Positions 24,852 to 33,446 of a DNA stretch of 64,000 nt are shown one piece after another (position 1 is the first letter of the stretch; every line of letters starts with the position of its first letter). Below the pieces are notes generated by a model, which made no database searches, was not told the origin of the DNA, and saw only the letters and a program-made list of their open reading frames with translations. Both the position numbers and the translations under genes were made by a program. The stretch is from positions 22,012-86,011 of the forward strand of contig NZ_JAUXXZ010000064.1 in assembly GCF_030684675.1 (NCBI RefSeq), in the 5' to 3' direction. This stretch comes from Daejeonella sp. Lineage in GTDB: Bacteria; Bacteroidota; Bacteroidia; Sphingobacteriales; Sphingobacteriaceae.

Positions 24852-26564
24852 CTACCTCCACTTCAACTCCACCCCCTGCTTCCCAATAAAGTCCTGAAAC
24901 TCCTCCAGCAATTGCTTTCCTTCCCTGACTTTCTGTGGGATCACCTGCTTTTTCAAAGAATAGCTAACTAATAAGCCAACTGCTTCGCCTATACTCCATT
25001 CAACAGGATGCAAACGATAACAGCCATTCGTAATATGGGTTGTTCCGATATTTTTATTGGCTGGCAAAAGATTTTCCATCCGAACCGGCAATAAAGAGCC
25101 TAATGGGATCTGAAATGGAAGCGATGCAAAATCGATATAATTATTGCCACGACTGCTTGGATGAAGATCAATATGATAATACCCAATGCCTACACTATCA
25201 TAAAAATCAGCTGCTTTTTTCCCTGCCTCTGCTCCTGCTACCTGAATCCGATTATCCTGGCCAACATGCTCTTCCAAAACAGTAAATAAAGCCTTTATAC
25301 GTCTTGATTCACGGATATACGGATATTTAGCCATTCCATCTTCAGTTCCCATAATATCCTTTCTCAATCGAAGTCCGGGCCATCCCTGCTTTCCATCCGG
25401 ACGCAGAGCTTCAGTTTGAAGCCAGTGAAACAAGGATAGACTAAGCTGTTTCGCTCGTCCCAGGTGATGATCAAATTCCTTTTGAGATACACCCACCAGG
25501 TTGCCCAGGGTATAATCATTCTGAGGCCAGTTTACTGTACAGATATCTCCCTTGAATGCCCCTGGCATGAAATTATCCTTTGCCAGAATCCGGCGATAAT
25601 TCCATAGGTTAAGATTTGGAGGGGTCGGACTTCCATCCGGGTTAAATCCAAGTGTTTTCTTCTCGAGTGTTTTGGGATTTGAGTAATTCAGATCAAGTAA
25701 TTTACCTGACCATGCCGGGCTCATTTTCGGAACCAGGTTACGCCAAAAATCATATTCAGCTGGTTTTTCTGCAACATTATTAGATCCTGGAACATAATCC
25801 ATCGCAAAACATACCGTAAAGGCCTGTTGGTTATCCGGATCGGCCTTATCCGGAGCATGTAGCTCTCTGGTCTCGTTGCGGGATTCCGTTCCCATTACAA
25901 ATTCAGTACCTGTCATCGGGAGCAACTCGCCGGTTTCGGTAGCATCTACAAAATATGTTCCGCTAAGTACATAGGAACGTCCTGTTCTGAGGCTTTCTAC
26001 TTTTAAAGCCTTCACCTTATTACCTGAAAATTCTGCAGAACGTACTTTATGTTCAATAAGCAAAATCAGTTTACCCGAACTGATGAATGGTGCCAGCATC
26101 TCATTTAGAACCGCAAGCGATACTCTTGGCTCGTGGCAAAGAGCTGAAACCATCGCATTCCCTGGATTCAGATATTGCAGGGACTTAGCCGCGTCTGTGA
26201 TTGGATAGTTCTTTTTATAATATTCTCTGACACCATTTCGGTAATTACGATAAGATTGAGGTGCTCCATGGGTTTCGATCCAGGCGTGCTCATCAGGAGG
26301 TACACCCTGAGAAGTTAACTGCCCCCCAATCCAGTCAGTTTCTTCGGTCATAATTACATCCAGTCCATTGCGCAAAGCGGCTAAAGCGGCTGCACAGCCC
26401 CCGATCCCTCCACCTGCAATTACTAATGTTGCACTAAGTTCAGAGGCATTTACATCCTTCTGTAAATTAGAAGCAAATACACCTGTTGGAAAGGCTGAAA
26501 GTGCACCTGAAGCTAAGCCTGTTGCCCCTAAGCCTGTCAGACCTATAAAATTCCTTCTTTTCAT
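24852..26564 (-). CDS. FAD-dependent oxidoreductase with Tat leader
   Basis: A 570-residue protein. A twin-arginine leader (MKRRNFIGLTGLGATGLASG) is followed by a dinucleotide-binding motif, VIAGGGIGGCAAALAALRNG, and EETDWIGGQLTSQGVP, the signature of the FAD_oxidored family. The end region HITNGCYRLHPVEWSIGEA is also typical. Exported members are common in sugar-degradation loci of Bacteroidota and Planctomycetota; the substrate is unknown. The gene overlaps the transporter gene by 4 bases, so translation is coupled. Its stop is followed by the repeats at 24768. Confidence 0.88.
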   Translation of the reverse strand: MKRRNFIGLTGLGATGLASGALSAFPTGVFASNLQKDVNASELSATLVIAGGGIGGCAAALAALRNGLDVIMTEETDWIGGQLTSQGVPPDEHAWIETHGAPQSYRNYRNGVREYYKKNYPITDAAKSLQYLNPGNAMVSALCHEPRVSLAVLNEMLAPFISSGKLILLIEHKVRSAEFSGNKVKALKVESLRTGRSYVLSGTYFVDATETGELLPMTGTEFVMGTESRNETRELHAPDKADPDNQQAFTVCFAMDYVPGSNNVAEKPAEYDFWRNLVPKMSPAWSGKLLDLNYSNPKTLEKKTLGFNPDGSPTPPNLNLWNYRRILAKDNFMPGAFKGDICTVNWPQNDYTLGNLVGVSQKEFDHHLGRAKQLSLSLFHWLQTEALRPDGKQGWPGLRLRKDIMGTEDGMAKYPYIRESRRIKALFTVLEEHVGQDNRIQVAGAEAGKKAADFYDSVGIGYYHIDLHPSSRGNNYIDFASLPFQIPLGSLLPVRMENLLPANKNIGTTHITNGCYRLHPVEWSIGEAVGLLVSYSLKKQVIPQKVREGKQLLEEFQDFIGKQGVELKWR

Positions 26565-27808
26565 AAAACCTCAGCTTTTGACTTATAGCCGTTAACACCA
26601 AAAAATACGATATATAAATAACAAAGGACAGGAATCATAAATGCCACTGCCCATGTTGAATGATCTTTAACATAACCTTGTGAAAAGGATACTATAGCCC
26701 CGCCTACAATCGCTGTAGATAAGATACCTGAGGCCTTCGTGGTATAATTGCCCAGCCCCTGGACTGAAAGTGAAAAGATAATAGCAAACATAACCGAGTT
26801 AAAGAGTCCCACTCCTATCATTGACCAGATAGCGAATGCTCCCGAAGTGCTTACGGAAAGAACGATCAGCAGAATTGCAGCAGCTGCACAAACAGTCAGA
26901 ATAAATGAAGGTCTTATTGTTTTAAGCAGGTAGGAACCGATCAAACGGCCGGCAAGCATTCCTCCCCAATAATAAGAAACATAAGAATTTGCATTCTCTA
27001 CACCAACACTTAAGGTATCCGCTATGTAATTGGTCAAAAACGTTCCGACTGATACTTCCGCACCAACATAAGCGAATATTGCCCATGCCCCAAAGTTCAG
27101 ATTGCGAAATGAAAAAATACTTACTCTTTCTTCAGGACTAGCCTGAAAACTCCCGGCACCGGTACTGATTTTGGGAAGTTTTAAATTATAAACCACCAAA
27201 GCAATGCAGATCAGTAAAGCAGCAATTCCCAGATAAGGATATTTCACTGCATCACTTGATGTACCTGATTCCTGTAGTTTTGACAGAATATAATGTGCGC
27301 CGAAAATTGGCGCAACTGTTGTCCCGATAGAACCAACTGCCTGAATAAGAGTTAGTCTGGAAGAAGCTGTTTTTGCAGGCCCCAATGCAGTAATATATGG
27401 GTTAGACGCAACCTGTAAAACCACAATCCCAATAGCTAAAACAAATAAAGCCGCCAGAAATAAATAATAAAGATGCATATCTGCGGCAGGATAAAATAAT
27501 AAAGCCCCGATAGCAGCAATCGCAAAGCCGAGCACCATACCGTTTTTATAACCAATCTTCTCTACGATCATCCCAGCCGGGAAGGACATGAGTCCGTAGG
27601 TGAGGAAGAAATAAAACTGAACCAAAGATGAATCGGCATAGCTAAGGGTAAATCCCTCTTTAAAAAATGGCACAAGAGTATCATTCAGACAGGTTATAAA
27701 GCCGTTCATAAAATACAATACTGCCAGGGATATGAGGGCAGGCATGTAATTCTGTCCAGAATTCTCCTGTTCAGAATTTACGGTGCTATGTAAAGGTATA
27801 TTTGCCAT
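26561..27808 (-). CDS. FucP/GluP-like sugar MFS transporter
   Basis: A 415-residue inner-membrane protein with 12 predicted helices. FITCLNDTLVPFFKEGFTLS at the N terminus, FPAGMIVEKIGYKNGMVLG and VVLQVASNPYITALGP are diagnostic of the fucose/glucose/galactose:H+ symporter group. The cargo may be an amino sugar or a neutral sugar; the AGE epimerase upstream points to N-acetylmannosamine or a related sugar. It lies between the AGE gene (gap 71 bases) and the FAD oxidoreductase (overlap 4 bases). Confidence 0.88.
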   Translation of the reverse strand: MANIPLHSTVNSEQENSGQNYMPALISLAVLYFMNGFITCLNDTLVPFFKEGFTLSYADSSLVQFYFFLTYGLMSFPAGMIVEKIGYKNGMVLGFAIAAIGALLFYPAADMHLYYLFLAALFVLAIGIVVLQVASNPYITALGPAKTASSRLTLIQAVGSIGTTVAPIFGAHYILSKLQESGTSSDAVKYPYLGIAALLICIALVVYNLKLPKISTGAGSFQASPEERVSIFSFRNLNFGAWAIFAYVGAEVSVGTFLTNYIADTLSVGVENANSYVSYYWGGMLAGRLIGSYLLKTIRPSFILTVCAAAAILLIVLSVSTSGAFAIWSMIGVGLFNSVMFAIIFSLSVQGLGNYTTKASGILSTAIVGGAIVSFSQGYVKDHSTWAVAFMIPVLCYLYIVFFGVNGYKSKAEVL

Positions 27809-27823
27809 AATCTATTAGTTTTG

Positions 27824-27872
27824 AATTTTAGCTTTTGCTTTCAGCTTTAGGCTTTGAGCTTTTAGCTAAATT
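27824..27872. repeat. Degenerate tandem repeats in an operon gap
   Basis: Repeated AGCTTTTGCTTTC / AGCTTTAGGCTTTGAGC units fill the 71-base gap between the AGE epimerase and transporter genes. The unit is related to the CTTTAAGCTTTC runs at 24809-24848 in the same operon. Confidence 0.7.
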
Positions 27873-27879
27873 CTAGTTG

Positions 27880-29058
27880 TTATTTTGAAAACTTTCCCTC
27901 AATTTTTTCAAGGGTCTTCCAGCACTGGTATAAGCCTCTTGGAACATGGAAACATCCTTTCCATTTACCACCCTTTAAAGGAACCAATACTTCTCCTCTA
28001 CGGTTCAAATAACCATACCACTCCCCCATATTTGCATCTGGAAAATGCTTCCAGGTATATTGATGTACCTTTTCAAACCAATCCCAGCAACGCTGATCTC
28101 CCGTATGGTAATATCCCTTTAGGAGAGTTATCAGAGTTTCCATATGTACCCACCATAGTTTCTGATCCCATTCCAGTTGCTGCGGAGGGTGACCTTTAAC
28201 ATCCATAAAGTATAAAATACCTTCGAACTCCTTATCCCAGCCGTATTCAAGAATATTGATGCTTATATCTACCGCCTTTTTGATCAGTGCCTGATCATTT
28301 CTGCGCTCTGCGATATCCATGATGAACCACATGGACTCCAGGCCGTGACCCGGATTAAGCAAACGGCCTTCAAATGAGTCGGAGAAGGAGCCATCCGGTT
28401 TCACATTTTCCAGAATAATTCCAAGGTCTTCCTGATAAAATACCTCCATTACCGAATGGATACCATCATTGATAGTCTTTTCAATCAGATCTCGTTCCAG
28501 AAGATGCTCCAATTCCAACACCAGGTTACAAAGGATCATAGGTAATGAAAAACCCTGAAGCGGGCGGGTTCCCGGGAAGGCCTTATTGTATTTTCCTTTT
28601 GGATCATCCCGCTTTCTGAGAATATTATTAAAGGTATTTACGGCAAGTTGTGCATATTCCTCAGTGCCTGTAGCTTTGAAAAGCTGTGCAAAGGCCATAG
28701 CAGCAAAACAATCAGAAAATATATTGTATGGCTGTATCAATGGCAGGCCTTCCCGGGTGAGTGAAAAGTAGAAGTTGCCCTCATTGTCTTTCCCGTGCTT
28801 CTTCATAAATTCAGCGCCCTGAATCGCGAAATCCAGCCATTCCTTTTTTTGTTCTACCTGGTTGTATAGCATACTAAAACACCATACCTGCCTGAATTGA
28901 AGCCAGACAAATTTATCTGTATCAAAAACCTTCCCTTCCCGGTCAAGACAAGTAAAATAGCCCCCGAATTCCTTATCTCCGGAATTCTTAAGCCAAAATG
29001 GAACTACATCGTTCAAAAGGTTGTCTTTGTACTTTTCAGCGTACTGTTTATAATTCAT
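27880..29058 (-). CDS. N-acylglucosamine 2-epimerase (AGE) family protein
   Basis: A 392-residue protein, the usual length for the family. It shows an (alpha/alpha)6 barrel pattern with FGGYFTCLDREGKV, VWLQFRQVWCFSMLY, GHGLESMWFIMDIAE and KLWWVHMETLITLL; the histidines in the last two segments fit the two catalytic histidines of AGE. Enzymes of this group interconvert GlcNAc and ManNAc, or act on cellobiose or mannose. First gene of the operon running to 23115. No NanA-type lyase or kinase is within view, so the pathway is not complete here. Confidence 0.9.
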   Translation of the reverse strand: MNYKQYAEKYKDNLLNDVVPFWLKNSGDKEFGGYFTCLDREGKVFDTDKFVWLQFRQVWCFSMLYNQVEQKKEWLDFAIQGAEFMKKHGKDNEGNFYFSLTREGLPLIQPYNIFSDCFAAMAFAQLFKATGTEEYAQLAVNTFNNILRKRDDPKGKYNKAFPGTRPLQGFSLPMILCNLVLELEHLLERDLIEKTINDGIHSVMEVFYQEDLGIILENVKPDGSFSDSFEGRLLNPGHGLESMWFIMDIAERRNDQALIKKAVDISINILEYGWDKEFEGILYFMDVKGHPPQQLEWDQKLWWVHMETLITLLKGYYHTGDQRCWDWFEKVHQYTWKHFPDANMGEWYGYLNRRGEVLVPLKGGKWKGCFHVPRGLYQCWKTLEKIEGKFSK

Positions 29059-29281
29059 TTGATTATGATCATACTAAATTTTGAGGGAAGATATTCAATT
29101 CTCTAATTAATAGAAAAATAAGCATAAAACCAATTGAATTTCCATGAAGAAATGGCATTTCAGTACTGAAAAAATAATTTTCAACTCTGAATTGTACTTG
29201 GCTGGATTACAATAATCTACAAACTAAGATTCCTTTACAAGGCAAAGAATTAGGTATATTGTAAACAAAAAAGCAATGCTC

Positions 29282-30550
29282 TTATTTATCGAACAACTCC
29301 AGATAGATCAATGTTAGTGCTGCAACAGACATTAAAGTAAATGCAGTATAGCCAAGAATATTAGACTTTTTACTATTTGTAAACTCGCCCATTACCTCCT
29401 TATTATTGCCTATGTTAAGGATAATCAATATGAGGACTGGTGCTGTAATTCCATAAAGTATTGCAGACCATAACAAGGCCTGAATAGGAGAAATTCCAAC
29501 ATAATTCATCATTAAACCAAGCAGCAGAGAGATAATAGTGATTGTATAAAATGCTTTAGCCTGATGAAATTTTTTGTTCAGTCCCTTCTCCCAGCCAAAA
29601 GTTTCGGTAACAATATAGGATAAACATCCGCACAAAACCGGGATAGCTAATAATCCGGTACCAATTATACCTATGGCGAACAATAGATAAGCTGAATCTC
29701 CGGCTAATGGCCTGAGAGCTGTAGCTGCCTGCTCAACTGTATCAACTCTATGAATTCCAGCATTATACAATACTGTTCCAGAGGTCAGTATGATAAAAAA
29801 CATGATCACATTTGAAAACAACATTCCGAAATCAACATCCTGCTTCAAGTCTCCAAGAATTTTCTTATCAACAATGATTTTTTTACGTTTTGAATTCATA
29901 TCCTCCGCTACCATTGTTGCCTGCCAGAAAAACAGATATGGAGAAATTGTTGTACCCAGAATGGCAACAAGTATTCCTATGAATTCCTTTGTGAATTTTA
30001 TATCCGGGATTAATGTTCCTTTGAGAATAGCAATTAGATCCTGCTTGTATAAAAAAGGAACAATTAAGTAAACCAGAAGTACCCCACAAAGGTATTTGAG
30101 AAGGGAAGCAAACTTACGATAGGGCAAATAAATAAATATGCCCATCAGCATAATAGTAAAGCCAACACTGAAAAAACCGGCATGAACAGATGGAACCAAC
30201 AGATTTCCGACGGCTCCCATTCCGGCAATATTTGCACCGATATTCATCACAATGGCAGGAAAACTAAATAAAAGCATCAGATACAATACCGGTTTTGAAT
30301 AATGCTCCTTTAAAGTACCTGTCAGCCCTTTGGATGTTACCATGCCAATCCTGGCACACATTTCCTGTACTGCGGCCATAAGCGGAAAAGTGATTAGCGC
30401 AGTCCACAGTGTTGAGAGACCGAACTGTGCTCCTGCCTGTGAATAAGTAGCAATCCCTGAAGGGTCATCATCACTGGCTCCGGTTATTAATCCGGGTCCA
30501 AGCTTCTTCCAGAATCGAATTACTTTATTCCAATTACTCCGTTTAGTCAT
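29282..30550 (-). CDS. Nramp-superfamily divalent metal transporter, non-canonical type
   Basis: A 422-residue inner-membrane protein with about 11 helices and an N terminus of SNWNKVIRFWKKLGPGLITG. The metal site in helix 1 reads DPSG (residues 29-32, DDDPSGIATYSQAG) in place of the DPGN of MntH, and the helix 6 position carries ISPYLFFWQ in place of MPH. These changes remove the Met ligand that selects Mn2+ and Fe2+, so the ion may be another, such as Mg2+. It stands alone with about 220 bases between it and the AGE gene. Confidence 0.88.
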   Translation of the reverse strand: MTKRSNWNKVIRFWKKLGPGLITGASDDDPSGIATYSQAGAQFGLSTLWTALITFPLMAAVQEMCARIGMVTSKGLTGTLKEHYSKPVLYLMLLFSFPAIVMNIGANIAGMGAVGNLLVPSVHAGFFSVGFTIMLMGIFIYLPYRKFASLLKYLCGVLLVYLIVPFLYKQDLIAILKGTLIPDIKFTKEFIGILVAILGTTISPYLFFWQATMVAEDMNSKRKKIIVDKKILGDLKQDVDFGMLFSNVIMFFIILTSGTVLYNAGIHRVDTVEQAATALRPLAGDSAYLLFAIGIIGTGLLAIPVLCGCLSYIVTETFGWEKGLNKKFHQAKAFYTITIISLLLGLMMNYVGISPIQALLWSAILYGITAPVLILIILNIGNNKEVMGEFTNSKKSNILGYTAFTLMSVAALTLIYLELFDK

Positions 30551-30629
30551 ACCTGTTTACCTTGCTTTTCGATTCTTCAATAAATACAGCATTTTTATCC
30601 TTGCACTCAAAATTCATTAATTATCAGTT

Positions 30630-30850
30630 AAATTAACGTGAGTTAGATATATAAATCTATAAAGATCAATATCTAACCACATAGAATGAATTATATTATG
30701 CTTTAAAGGAAACATAGAATGTAAATTATATAGATTGAAGCGAAGCTTCAAGGCTATCTTTGTCTAAAATGAAGGTTGGCGGCTATAAAGTGCTATGTTT
30801 CTATGTGGTTTTTAAATATTATGTCGAGTTCACGTTAAATTAATGCTATA
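30630..30850. repeat. Nested inverted repeats, MITE-like
   Basis: TTAACGTGA (30633-30641) pairs with TCACGTTAA (30830-30838); AACCACATAGAA (30675-30686) pairs with TTCTATGTGGTT (30799-30810); AAACATAG (30710-30717) pairs with CTATGTTT (30793-30800); and the centre holds TTGAAGCGAAGCTTCAA (30735-30751). The nested order suggests a single palindromic element of about 200 bases. No transposase is present. The rest of the 470-base gap around it holds nothing else I can support except the doubtful ORF at 30866. Confidence 0.6.
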
Positions 30851-30865
30851 CCCTCCTTATCCTGA

Positions 30866-31039
30866 ATGAAAATACTTCCCTGGATCATCGCCGCCTTAAT
30901 CTGGGGCCCAAGATTAGTTAATCGTGCATCAGAGTTTTGTGAATATGAAGTAAATGAACAAATCGTAAAAATGATAAGCAAGCCTAATGATCTCAATTGG
31001 AATAGCATTTATTTCTATGATATTATTTATTTAAAGTAG
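30866..31039 (+). CDS. Doubtful small ORF with hydrophobic start
   Basis: A 57-residue reading frame beginning MKILPWIIAALIWGPRLVN. The hydrophobic start could be a signal or anchor, but the rest has no motif, and its end overlaps the minus-strand dehydrogenase by 17 bases. No promoter could be seen close upstream. It is listed because it is too short for ordinary gene calling; it may be only chance. Confidence 0.2.
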   Translation: MKILPWIIAALIWGPRLVNRASEFCEYEVNEQIVKMISKPNDLNWNSIYFYDIIYLK

Positions 31040-32546
31040 TCCGCACCTGTTTAATTAATTCAGCCTTAATCGGAGCAGCATGATTGGAGCCTAAAGAACG
31101 TACATAAGTGGTGATATCAATCAAATCCTCATCTTTAAGAAAGGCAAAAGAAGGCATAGGAGTATCATAGGTAACACCACTGATTGTGGCCGAACCATTG
31201 GAACCGGACAATATCTTCTTTATAAATTCTTTAGGATTATTTACTACAACAAGGGAAGTGAGTAAAGAGGGAAATGTACCCTTTACACCCATGCCATTAT
31301 CTTTATGACAGGACGCACAATACTGCTGGTATAAAAGTGCAGATTTCGATTCCGGAGGGATTGAAGAAAGCATATTTTGGGGATTTTCCGGATCTAGTTT
31401 TGATATTTTAATGATCCTGTCGTCAGAAGGGAGTGGAAAACCTGAAACCGGGTTCCAGTCGCGGTTACTGGTTGCCAGATAAACATCCCCTGCCGGGGAC
31501 ACACATAAATCCCTTATTCTGCCGAATTTATTTTCAAAATAAACCTGTTCGCTAAGAACCTTTTTTCCTTCATTATCCAGTTTCAATGCTCTGAAGCTCT
31601 TTCCCTTTAGCGTAACCAATAAAAGTGAATTCTTCAAAGCTGGTATTTTATCGTAAGAATAATAATCAAGACCTGCCGGGGCGATGGTAGGCGTCCATGC
31701 TTTAATTGGATCAATAGTGTTATGTAGTCCTTTGAATGTGGTTTCTTCAACACTTTCAGCAAAACCCTGTACTGTTGGCCAACCATAATTTTTAGCTTTA
31801 CCTATCAAATTAATCTCGTCATCAGTTGCATCACCATGCTCTGAAGTATATAATTGGCCACTTTTTGAAAATACCATGCCCTGAATGTTGCGAAAGCCCC
31901 ATGCCCAAACCGGATTTCCTTTCATAGGATTATCAGAAGTTGCAGATCCATCAATATTCATCCTAAGAATCTTACCATTTGGCGTTTTGGGATTTTGCGA
32001 ATCAGTCAAACTAAGAGCATCGCCGGTAGCCCAATACAAGAGTCCCCCTTGCACAGCTATTCTGGATCCATTATGCCCATTAGCCGCAGGAATCTCCATT
32101 AGTATTTTTGGATCATTAAGGGTATCCAGATCCGATTTATATCGTACCAGCCGGATTAAATAATTTTTATCTTTCTGAATTGTATAGCATAAAAAAACAT
32201 AAGGAAATTTCTTCATATCAGAATGGAGTGCCATCCCAAGCAAACCGGCAGTCCGGGATTGCCAGATATCTGTTAATTTTAAAAGCACTTGTTTATTTCC
32301 GGTCTTAGGATCCATTTTGCTTATTAGGCCACCATGTTCAGCAATCCAGATCTGATTATCGGGCCCCCAGGCAATTTCGAGAGGTACGTTCAGGTTGGAT
32401 GCAATTGTTTTAATTCCATCCCCCTCCTGTTTCTGATAAGATAAGGGCCCCTTATCCTTGCCAAACTGATCCCGACCAATAGAATAAACCAAAACGAACC
32501 AGCCAAAAGCTATGAAAAGTATGATATTCAAGTAAAGATATTTCAT
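31023..32546 (-). CDS. PQQ-dependent sugar dehydrogenase fused to cytochrome c (second copy)
   Basis: A 507-residue protein with an N-terminal anchor (residues about 4-22). The GSDH propeller is clear: VPLEIAWGPDNQIWIAEHGG, NGHNGSRIAVQGGLLYWATG, VWAWGFRNIQGM and LYTSEHGDATDDEINLI hold the catalytic His and PQQ-binding Arg segments. A C-terminal cytochrome domain has CASCH and a Met in YDTPMPSFAFLKDEDL. It is only distantly like the protein at 15661, which belongs to the sorbosone-type group, so the two are not a recent duplication. The gene is alone on the minus strand. Confidence 0.9.
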   Translation of the reverse strand: MKYLYLNIILFIAFGWFVLVYSIGRDQFGKDKGPLSYQKQEGDGIKTIASNLNVPLEIAWGPDNQIWIAEHGGLISKMDPKTGNKQVLLKLTDIWQSRTAGLLGMALHSDMKKFPYVFLCYTIQKDKNYLIRLVRYKSDLDTLNDPKILMEIPAANGHNGSRIAVQGGLLYWATGDALSLTDSQNPKTPNGKILRMNIDGSATSDNPMKGNPVWAWGFRNIQGMVFSKSGQLYTSEHGDATDDEINLIGKAKNYGWPTVQGFAESVEETTFKGLHNTIDPIKAWTPTIAPAGLDYYSYDKIPALKNSLLLVTLKGKSFRALKLDNEGKKVLSEQVYFENKFGRIRDLCVSPAGDVYLATSNRDWNPVSGFPLPSDDRIIKISKLDPENPQNMLSSIPPESKSALLYQQYCASCHKDNGMGVKGTFPSLLTSLVVVNNPKEFIKKILSGSNGSATISGVTYDTPMPSFAFLKDEDLIDITTYVRSLGSNHAAPIKAELIKQVRTTLNK

Positions 32547-33130
32547 AAATAATCTGGTTAATCACGGTTTTGTTTTGTGCAGAAATAATAAACGGAATTT
32601 ATCATCTAATCGGCTTATTAAAGCCTGTACCAATTAATCGGAAAAGATATAAAATCTACTGAAATAAATTTACCTGTTTTTAAAATGATACAGATTCTTA
32701 AAGGGAGAGCCTCAGATTTATCTCAAAATCTCCGGTAGTGCTGAATCCTCTCAAACAGACGTACCAGTGGTATACATACTGGAAATTCCAATTGCAGAAT
32801 TATAATTGAAACCAATCCCAAAAGTAGTATTTTCTGTACTATGATAAATTCCTGACATATTTAAACGATCATCGGGACTGAAAACACTTCTTTCATTATT
32901 CCCTAATCAAATGGTTCTAAACTGTTTATAATCAGATCCAGACTTTTAGAGCTTAATTAAATGGTCGGTATATTAATTGACGAGAACAATTTAAGTAAAT
33001 AGATAAATTGTTAACATTAGATTAACTAATCGATTTAGACTATAAACTTGGCATAAAATGTATTTATATGCGTATATTCAAATGGATTAATATGCTTTAA
33101 ATTATACCAATAATATTCAATTTTACAGCC
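32547..33130. other. Long gene gap with a decayed barrel fragment
   Basis: About 580 bases without a full gene. Part of it reads as a remnant on the minus strand (32751-32950, listed separately). The rest is AT-rich; I see neither a clear promoter nor a terminator. The small gene at 33131 begins at the end of it. Confidence 0.5.
32751..32950 (-). pseudogene. Remnant of an outer-membrane-barrel-like gene
   Basis: Read on the minus strand the DNA gives SGSDYKQFRTI, an in-frame stop, and LGNNERSVFSPDDRLNMSG, ENTTFGIGFNYNSAIGISSM and a stop at 32751. The alternation of polar and hydrophobic residues and the Phe/Tyr-rich pattern look like the last strands of an outer-membrane barrel. With a stop inside and no start it is best read as a decayed 3' end; chance is not excluded. 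Confidence 0.3.
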
Positions 33131-33289
33131 ATGGAAACAAATTACCTCATCATAGCACTGGTTTTGATTGCTGCAGCATTTGTGCTATTCCTTCTTATCC
33201 GTAAAAACAGAAAAGACCAAAAGGAATTTGAACAGAAAATGAATCAGGAAAGTATTGATCCTGAACATCATAAGGAAGAAAAAATTTGA
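33131..33289 (+). CDS. Small single-pass membrane protein
   Basis: A 52-residue frame that starts METNYLIIALVLIAAAFVLF, a single hydrophobic helix (residues 5-23), followed by a charged cytoplasmic tail RKNRKDQKEFEQKMNQE. This shape (one helix plus a Lys/Glu-rich tail) is very common in small membrane proteins of Sphingobacteriales. It lies before the DUF1800 gene by 157 bases. Function is unknown. Confidence 0.6.
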   Translation: METNYLIIALVLIAAAFVLFLLIRKNRKDQKEFEQKMNQESIDPEHHKEEKI

Positions 33290-33446
33290 ATTAACCGCAC
33301 AGGAGAATCAATTAACCAAACTCTTTTAAAATTGACTGTAATAAACAGATATTTTCAGCTTAGGAATTAATTACATCATTTCAACTGAATTTATCTTATG
33401 TTTATATGTTCAATTGGCAGCAAAATTTTAACATATACTATCCTTT

